A stretch of 64,000 nt of DNA, taken from assembly GCA_030704615.1 (NCBI GenBank), contig CM060731.1, positions 69,544,756 through 69,608,755 on the forward strand, read 5' to 3'. The notes under the pieces were generated by a model. The model was given only the letters and a program-made list of their open reading frames with translations, was not told where the DNA came from and did not search any database. This DNA comes from Takakia lepidozioides (lineage: Eukaryota; Streptophyta; Takakiopsida; Takakiales; Takakiaceae). This document shows, one piece after another, positions 58,017-64,000 of this stretch (its first letter is position 1; each line of letters begins with the position of its first letter). The translations under genes and the position numbers were made by a program.

Positions 58017-60545
58017 TCACCAGTAATCACCACATGAACACAGTCCATCTTCGAAGTGGTGAAACCGGTTGGCATCCCGTACAACGACTTCTCGCCCAAC
58101 AATCTTTGAGATAAACTTGGTGGCTGTGTGGCAGTCACCACACACCCGAAGGTTCTTCATCACCCTGATAGGTGTCCCAGGGGGTGTGCTGATGAGCCCA
58201 AAAGCAATAGCCAGCTTCTCACTGTGGTGGCGAAGAGAAATTTCCTTTTGCTCCTCCTCTACATCATGCAGTACAAAGCATGTTTCAGGCACATACCCGG
58301 ACTCCTTCATCTGCCCAGACAATCTCTGCAGCTCAGCATGGATTTCCTCAATTTGTGGGTGTGATTTGTCTTCTACAACAAATGTATGCACCTGGTTGGC
58401 AACCTCAATAGAGCTGCGCCCTTGCTCCTTTCTGATACCTCTGTCCTCCATCATCTTTCTCACCTTTGCTTTATCTTCCCACCTGCCAGCTGCAGCATAG
58501 ATGTTCGATAAGAGCACATAACTTGCAGTGTGCTCTGGGTCACACTTTAGGAGGCATTTTGCTGCATGTTCTGCTAGTTCCACATCACCATGAATTCTGC
58601 AGGCACCAAGCAAGGCCCCCCACACTGGAGTACCTGGTTCAATAGGCATTCTGTTAATGAACTCTTCTGCCTCATCCAATTGCCCTGCACGGCCAAGAAG
58701 GTCCACCATGCAGCCAAAGTGTTCCACTGTAGGAGTGACACCATGATGATGACACATTGATTCAAAATAGTGTTGGCCTTCATTCAAAAGGCCCACATGG
58801 CTACATGCACAGAGAAGAGATGTAAAGGTTATACCATCTGGCTTCATCCTTACCTCTTGCATTTGTTCAAATAGTTGAAGGGCCTCCCTACCAAACCCAT
58901 GCTGAGCATATCCTGTGATCATTGCACTCCATGAGACCATATCCCGTTTAATCATCTTATCAAACACTTGGCGTGCATCCTTAACACTCCCACATTTGGC
59001 ATACATGTCAACAAGGCTATTGTCCATGATGATATCTGACCCAATTCCAGCTTTGATGATGTCAGCATGGAACTCTTTGCCCTTCTCCAGGGATTCTAGG
59101 CTGGCACACACATTGAGAATGAGAGTGCAACTGACCCTATCAGGCGTTACCCCTTCCCGTTGCATTTTCTCATAGATTTCTAAGGCCTCCTTCCCACACC
59201 CATGTTGAGCATAACCACTGATCATGGCATTCCATGAGAACACATTTCGTCGAGGCATATTGTGGAACACTTGATGCGCATCCGTCATGCTCCCGCATTT
59301 GGCATACATGTCAGCAAGGGCAGTCCCCAGAATGACATCTTGAGTAATTCCAGCTTTGATAAGGTCAGCATGGACCTGTCGACCCTTTTCGAGGGCTCCT
59401 AAGCTGGAGCATGCATTAAGAATGGAAATGAATGTAACCCTATCTGGTAGCACTCCTTCCAGTAGCATTTTGTTATAAATCTCCATAGCCTCCCTGCCAC
59501 ACCCGTGCTGGGCATATCCTGTGATCATTGCACTCCATGAGACCACATCTCGTTGAGTCATGTTGTCGAACACTTGATGTGCATCCTTCATGCTCCCACA
59601 TTTGGCATACATGTCAACTAGGGTGTTCTCTAAATTCAAATACGATGGAATTCCAGCTTTGATGATGTCGGCATGGACCTCCTTGCCCTTCTCCAGGGCT
59701 CCTAGGCTGGCACATGCATTAAGAATACAAATGAATGTGACCCTGTTGGGAGTCACCCCTTCCTCTTGCATTTTCTCATAGATCTCAAAAGCCTCCCTAC
59801 CACATCCTTGCTGGGCATATCCTGCTATCATAGCACTCCATGAGACCACATCTCGTGTAGCCATATTGTCCAACACTTGACGTGCATCCTTCATGTTCCT
59901 GCATTTGGTATACATGGTGATAAGTGTATTCTCCAGAATGATATCTGGCGCAATTCCAGCTTTGAGAATGTCAGCATGAACCTGCTTGCCCTTCTCCAGG
60001 GCTCCAAAGCTGGTACATGCATTGAGAACACAAGTGAAGGTCACTGTGTTGGGCATGCCCCCCTGCTGTTGCATTTTCTCATAGATCTCCAAAGCTTCCT
60101 TACCACACCCATGCTTGGCATATCCTGCTATCATAATATTCCACGTAGACTTATCCCGTTCAGGTATTTTGTCAAACAGCTGGCGTGCATCCACCAAACT
60201 CCCGCACTTGGCATACATGTTTAGAAGGGTGTTGAGAAGGAAAACATTTGGCTTGAATCTACTTTGGATTATGTGGGCATGAACCTGCCTTCCTTTTTTT
60301 AGGTCTTTCATCCTGATGCACTCCTGCAAGAGACACACGTAAGTATTGGAGTCTGCTGAAATGCCTTGTTGGTTCAAAATGTGCGGCGCCTCTTTCAGTT
60401 GTCCTGCCTTACATAGTGTCCTCACACTAGTGCCAGAAGAGTACTTGTTGACTCCCTCTCTTTGCCCTCTTTCAAAAGCAGTGGCAATGGTGGAGGTGCC
60501 TGATTCAAAAAACTTGTGCGATTCAACCTCGATAGATGCAAACCT
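58017..60545 (-). CDS. PPR protein, PLS class with E and DYW domains
   Basis: An open frame on minus, limited upstream by TGA at 60548-60546 and ending at the DYW stop (58019-58017). It has about ten or more PPR units ([55 protein letters not shown]), an E region ([37 protein letters not shown]) and a complete DYW domain: [23 protein letters not shown]. The role is the same as for the 1524 gene: organellar C-to-U RNA editing. The first in-frame ATG is 60311-60309, in the first repeat. Upstream residues ([16 protein letters not shown]) align with the 1524 gene, so coding extends past that ATG and a 5' exon with the start is expected. The two genes are paralogues from different duplication steps. 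Confidence 0.9.
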   Translation of the reverse strand, partial: RFASIEVESHKFFESGTSTIATAFERGQREGVNKYSSGTSVRTLCKAGQLKEAPHILNQQGISADSNTYVCLLQECIRMKDLKKGRQVHAHIIQSRFKPNVFLLNTLLNMYAKCGSLVDARQLFDKIPERDKSTWNIMIAGYAKHGCGKEALEIYEKMQQQGGMPNTVTFTCVLNACTSFGALEKGKQVHADILKAGIAPDIILENTLITMYTKCRNMKDARQVLDNMATRDVVSWSAMIAGYAQQGCGREAFEIYEKMQEEGVTPNRVTFICILNACASLGALEKGKEVHADIIKAGIPSYLNLENTLVDMYAKCGSMKDAHQVFDNMTQRDVVSWSAMITGYAQHGCGREAMEIYNKMLLEGVLPDRVTFISILNACSSLGALEKGRQVHADLIKAGITQDVILGTALADMYAKCGSMTDAHQVFHNMPRRNVFSWNAMISGYAQHGCGKEALEIYEKMQREGVTPDRVSCTLILNVCASLESLEKGKEFHADIIKAGIGSDIIMDNSLVDMYAKCGSVKDARQVFDKMIKRDMVSWSAMITGYAQHGFGREALQLFEQMQEVRMKPDGITFTSLLCACSHVGLLNEGQHYFESMCHHHGVTPTVEHFGCMVDLLGRAGQLDEAEEFINRMPIEPGTPVWGALLGACRIHGDVELAEHAAKCLLKCDPEHTASYVLLSNIYAAAGRWEDKAKVRKMMEDRGIRKEQGRSSIEVANQVHTFVVEDKSHPQIEEIHAELQRLSGQMKESGYVPETCFVLHDVEEEQKEISLRHHSEKLAIAFGLISTPPGTPIRVMKNLRVCGDCHTATKFISKIVGREVVVRDANRFHHFEDGLCSCGDYW

Positions 60546-60548
60546 TCA

Positions 60549-61493
60549 CGTAACATCTCTCAAAGCTTCTGGATAAGTCAAGAAATATTTCTCCATGCGG
60601 CCAGACATCCGGCTACAGCGTTTTCGCAAAACTACCGCAGCCATCTACGTCATCTGTCCAATTCTATGTATTTAAATTGCACCCGTCAATTTTTAGTATT
60701 GGTTTGAGCTCCATGGTCTACACCTACAATGATATAAAATCAGCTGGACATTAAGCTCTCTCTTGCTTCTTCCTCCCTCTAATTCAAACCCAATGGAAGG
60801 TGGACAAGGTGACGATTATACTGAATATCTCTACAGACTGGTGGCTTCTTCGACCATACTGGGTGTGGGTGTCAGCATGGAGCCTTAGTATGCACACGAT
60901 CTTTAGACCCAGAAAAACACGCCAAAAGTTTCGGTGTCTATACCTTGCTTCGGGACATATAAAGGATTTCGAGAAGTCATAGCATCAGCTTGCGACGGTA
61001 TCGGCTCAGCCATTGCCAAGGTGGATGTCCATCTCAGCTCCACATACAGGCTGCTACAGGATGCAAGGCCTCCCACCACTTCCCCGCAAGGAGAAGACAG
61101 GGCCTTCGCCACAGCCTCTCCCTGCGTACTCATCTCCAGATACCCCCAACACGCTGCCATCGCTGCGCTGCACATCCCACCTCCCACCGTCGACGCCATC
61201 GCCTCAAAGCTCCCCCCCTTACCAAGCTTCACACTCACCGTTCCCTTCCATCCTGGACCCGCTGTTCGTAATAATGTTTTTCTTTTTTAAAGCAAATTAG
61301 AACCAAAAGTATTTAATGAAAAAAGTTACTATCTGACCAGCACTCAACTTTTTACCTCTTTGTGTATGTGGCAGATAACTTGTCCTCAGCAACGTTGTCC
61401 TACGTGGGAAGCAAAGCAAAAGTAAATTTTGCTTAACGTCCAGTGAATTTACGGAGCCTACTGCTCAAGTATTTAGTGGCTCTAAAGACGACC
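60549..61493. other. Intergenic with an ambiguous GC-rich open segment
   Basis: At 60934-61290 both strands are open for over 110 codons (+ ends in an A-rich run; - starts at an ATG at 61238). Codon-like GC content suggests a first exon of an unknown gene, but strand and family cannot be decided. A TATA-like ATATAAA lies near 60732. The rest shows nothing. Confidence 0.3.
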
Positions 61494-62293
61494 AGAGAAC
61501 AAGCGCCTTGCACTTGATCATTTGCCTTCACAGCTTCGACCAGAAGGTGAGCATCTCCCCCGAGATCGCGTGTAGCATTGTGAGTCGCATTATGAGTTGC
61601 AATCTGCAGTAAGGTTGAGGATACAGTAAAGAAGAATCTTTCTCAGACCTGTGGTTTATTATTAATTAATACAATCTGCTCTGAAGTGGTAACGTGATTA
61701 TCTGTATTGCAAGAAGTATCTACCTGACTCCGCGGTTATTCTCACTGATTCGCAATCGCAACAATAATATTGTGGTCGACAATTGATCACCGATAGCATG
61801 GCACAGTGACCGACAATCAAGTCTCTCAGTAGTTTTCAATTCATGCATCGTAGTACAATTGGTGACAGTCTCTGCTGTGCTGATTGGTACGACGAAATCG
61901 AGTTGCAGAGAGAACAATCGCCTTGCACTCGATCATTTCCCTTCACAGCTTCGACCAGAAGGTGAGCATCTCCTCCGAGACCTCGCGTAGCATTGTGAGT
62001 CGCATTATGAGTTGCAATCTGCAGAGAATCTGCAGTAAGGTTGAGGATACACTAACGAAGAATCTTTCTCAGGTGGTTTATTATTAATGCAATCTGCTCT
62101 GAAGTGGTAACGTGATTATCTGTATTGCAAGCCTGACTCCGCGGTTTATTCTCATTGATTCGCAATAATATTGTGGTTGACAATTGATCACCGATAGCAT
62201 AACAGAGTGAACTCAGACTTAGTTTTCAATTCATGCATCGTAGTAATTGGTGACAGTCTCTGCTGTGCTCGATAGGTACGACGAAATCGAGTT
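61494..62293 (+). repeat. Tandem direct duplication, ~411 and ~385 bp
   Basis: Copy 1 is 61494-61904 and copy 2 is 61909-62293 (period 415). Both start AGAGAACAA and end GTACGACGAAATCGAGTT, with several small indels between them. Each copy contains CTTCGACCAGAAGGTGAGC, an exon-end-like AAG|GTGAGC, so a noncoding first exon of the EF-hand gene may be duplicated here. Confidence 0.9.
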
Positions 62294-62621
62294 ATTGTAA
62301 CAATTGATTAGGCAGACGTGTGTGAACTTGTGTATAACCCTCCACTTTGAACAATCTGGCCCGTCGTTCTCATGAATAGTGCTCACAACGTTCCAGCAAC
62401 GTTCTCAACCCCTACAATCGGACAACATTTGACACTGATGAAAGAGACGTCAATGTGAGGGAGATTGTATGGTAGTCTCAAGTGGTCGATCTCTGTTAAG
62501 AGTATCTCCAGGATGTCCACTATCGTGAATCTGTCAATATTGTTTACTACACTGCTCTAGGCTAGTTGAGATGTAGATTTGCAACACTGAACGGTGACAT
62601 TCTCGGCAACATAGATCCAGG

Positions 62622-63387
62622 ATGAGCCTGAATTTGAGCTTGATGCTTGGAGCTCTTGAAGAGGCTGAAGATGAATCCAGCGATCGATTTGGAGGCAGAG
62701 GCCAATCTTCTACTCCTACTCCAGAGGACAAGGTAAAAATTGAATGAAAGAAAACAACAGTACCGGTGGTGTTCACGAACAATGCTACCGTAAATTTTTC
62801 CCACTTGGTCACATGAATGCTGCCTGAAGGTGGTGCACTGAAATTGTACTTAAGTACTTACTGTTTATTTTGCGCAGACAAAGCAGCCTGACAGCAAGCC
62901 TGGGGTCGAGTATCTGACTGTGCAGTCGATTGCCAGTCTCAAGAGGGCGTTTGTCGACTTGTGTGACAAGAATGGAAATGGTTACATTACCCCAGAGGAA
63001 TTTGACATGCTCATTGAGTCATTGTTTGGATACACGAATGGCTCAGAGACTCGGAACCTGATAAACAAGGTCGATGCCAGTGGAACTGGTACCTACCGGA
63101 TTGATGAGTGTCTTCATGACTTGATGCAGGCTTGCAAGGATTTCAAGGACAGGTTCGAGGTGATAACAGCGAAGTACTTGGAAGTCGTTACTGACGGGAA
63201 CCGACCGACTGACCCTGGCTCTGTTTCCGCGCTAAGGGATGCGCTGCAACAGATGGCTGGAGAATTGACAGTCGATGAAGTCAACGATATTATCCGTGTG
63301 GCCGAAGTCGATGGAGATGGAGATGGTCAGATCAATGACGAGATGTTTTTGAAGGAGGAAACCGACCGACTGACCCTGTCTCTGTAG
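62622..63387 (+). CDS. EF-hand calcium-binding protein, two exons
   Basis: Exon 1 is 62622-62732 (MSLNLSLMLGALEEAEDESS, 37 codons), GT donor 62733, CAG acceptor before 62878. Exon 2 is 62878-63387. The product is about 206 aa. EF-hand loops: DKNGNGYITPEE (canonical), DASGTGTYRIDE (altered, weak at the last ligand positions), a long helix around FKDRFEVITAKYLEVV, and DGDGDGQINDEM. It probably acts as a calmodulin-like calcium sensor or buffer in the cytosol; no signal peptide is seen, and targets are unknown. The C-terminus EETDRLTLSL is not EF-hand-like and comes from a 161-bp tandem duplication that brings in a stop (see repeat entry). Confidence 0.75.
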
Positions 63388-63520
63388 GAACGCGCTGATA
63401 CAGCTGCCTGGAGGATTGACAGTCGATGAAGTTGACGATATTATCCGTGTGGCCGAACTCAATGGAGATGGAGATGGTCAGATCAATGACGAGATGTTCT
63501 TGAAGAAGATAGATAGATAG
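63197..63520 (+). repeat. 161-bp tandem duplication of the last EF-hand
   Basis: CCGACCGACTGACCCTG starts at 63201 and again at 63362. The second copy continues TTGACAGTCGATGAAGT and ATGGAGATGGAGATGGTCAG to GACGAGATGTTCTTGAAG. A period of 161 is not a multiple of three, so copy 2 is read out of frame and stops at TAG 63385-63387. The orphan EF-hand runs into a (GATA)n tract at 63506-63530. Confidence 0.9.
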
Positions 63521-64000
63521 ATAGATAGGGTCAGTTGGATAGATAGATGGCCGAAGAAGATAGATGGCCGGTGCACCTCCAGTGCATTCTCCGAACCTTG
63601 GTACTAGTGCTCTCATGTTTTCTTTCCCTGGTAGAGCAATGGCAAGCTTGCATTAAGCTGCATGCTCAACACCTTCGACAGTCATTCTCACGGTGAAAGC
63701 TTGCGGTAGTTTCGCATTGATAAACTGAACAGCTACTCTGAGCAGCCCTTTTTGGCAGCGTACCAACGGGGTCCAGTTCGATTGCATGCATAGATATGGT
63801 ATGTGGATACACGGGTATACATACGTCAAGAATATTGAATATGAGAAAGGTTTCTGCGGACAGTCCGCCACGTTTGCTGTTCAAGCTCCAACCTCGTCCC
63901 AGTCGCGGCTGCTTTGTTTATCCGGCACAAAATTCGTAAGTATGTACTATGTACCCTGGTACCAATACTCTGTGCGTGTGTTGCCATTTTGAGTTTTTGC
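63521..64000. other. 3' flank of EF-hand gene; no further gene
   Basis: (GATA)n and ATAGATGG repeats, then AT-mixed sequence. Nothing recognised up to the window end. Confidence 0.4.

Noticed and set aside
60934-61290. A 118-codon protein gene
   Set aside because: Both strands are open with equal plausibility and neither is recognised; kept only as a note.

Overview
The window is nuclear DNA of a land plant. The evidence is spliced genes with GT-AG introns, two PPR-DYW genes, a U1 snRNA gene with a plant-type upstream sequence element, MULE and PIF/Harbinger transposons, plant-type LINEs and a B-type (mannose-binding) lectin. The PPR-DYW repeat style resembles that of seed-free plants (mosses, lycophytes, ferns), but sequence alone does not fix the species.

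Layout. 1-4.2 kb: an intact PPR-DYW frame on + (1524-4238). 6.5-6.75 kb: a U1 snRNA gene with its promoter. 7.8-19.4 kb (-): a many-exon cohesin SCC3/STAG gene whose introns hold several LINE tails. 21.2-26 kb (+): a PRP38-type splicing factor, divergent from SCC3, with its frame broken at two places. 26.4-53 kb is an accessory zone of transposons mixed with broken pieces of host genes: two LINE families, a MULE transposase, a PIF/Harbinger ORF1 and transposase, tRNA-derived SINEs, and fragments of valyl-tRNA synthetase, S-adenosylhomocysteine hydrolase, a DHX37/ECM16-type DEAH helicase, a B-lectin, and an inverted copy of the PRP38 RS-like exon. 55.3-56.2 kb: a predicted two-exon micro-gene (55 aa). 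56.4-60.5 kb: a second intact PPR-DYW frame (-) flanked by PPR debris in both orientations. 61.5-63.5 kb: an EF-hand gene with a tandemly duplicated 5' region and a tandemly duplicated last EF-hand.

The intact genes serve RNA and chromosome housekeeping: organelle RNA editing (PPR-DYW), splicing (U1, PRP38) and cohesion (SCC3). They are not an operon or a pathway. The most unusual structures are: (i) nine copies of a short perfect-to-near-perfect palindrome in a ~260-bp tandem array that runs into a valyl-tRNA synthetase exon; (ii) a SAHH gene piece directly behind the stop codon of a Harbinger transposase; (iii) an inverted ~570-bp copy of a PRP38 exon and flanking introns 23 kb away; (iv) three concatenated LINE tails inside an SCC3 intron. 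Several single-base frame breaks lie in homopolymers (A6, C7), so assembly error is a live alternative to pseudogenisation at those sites.
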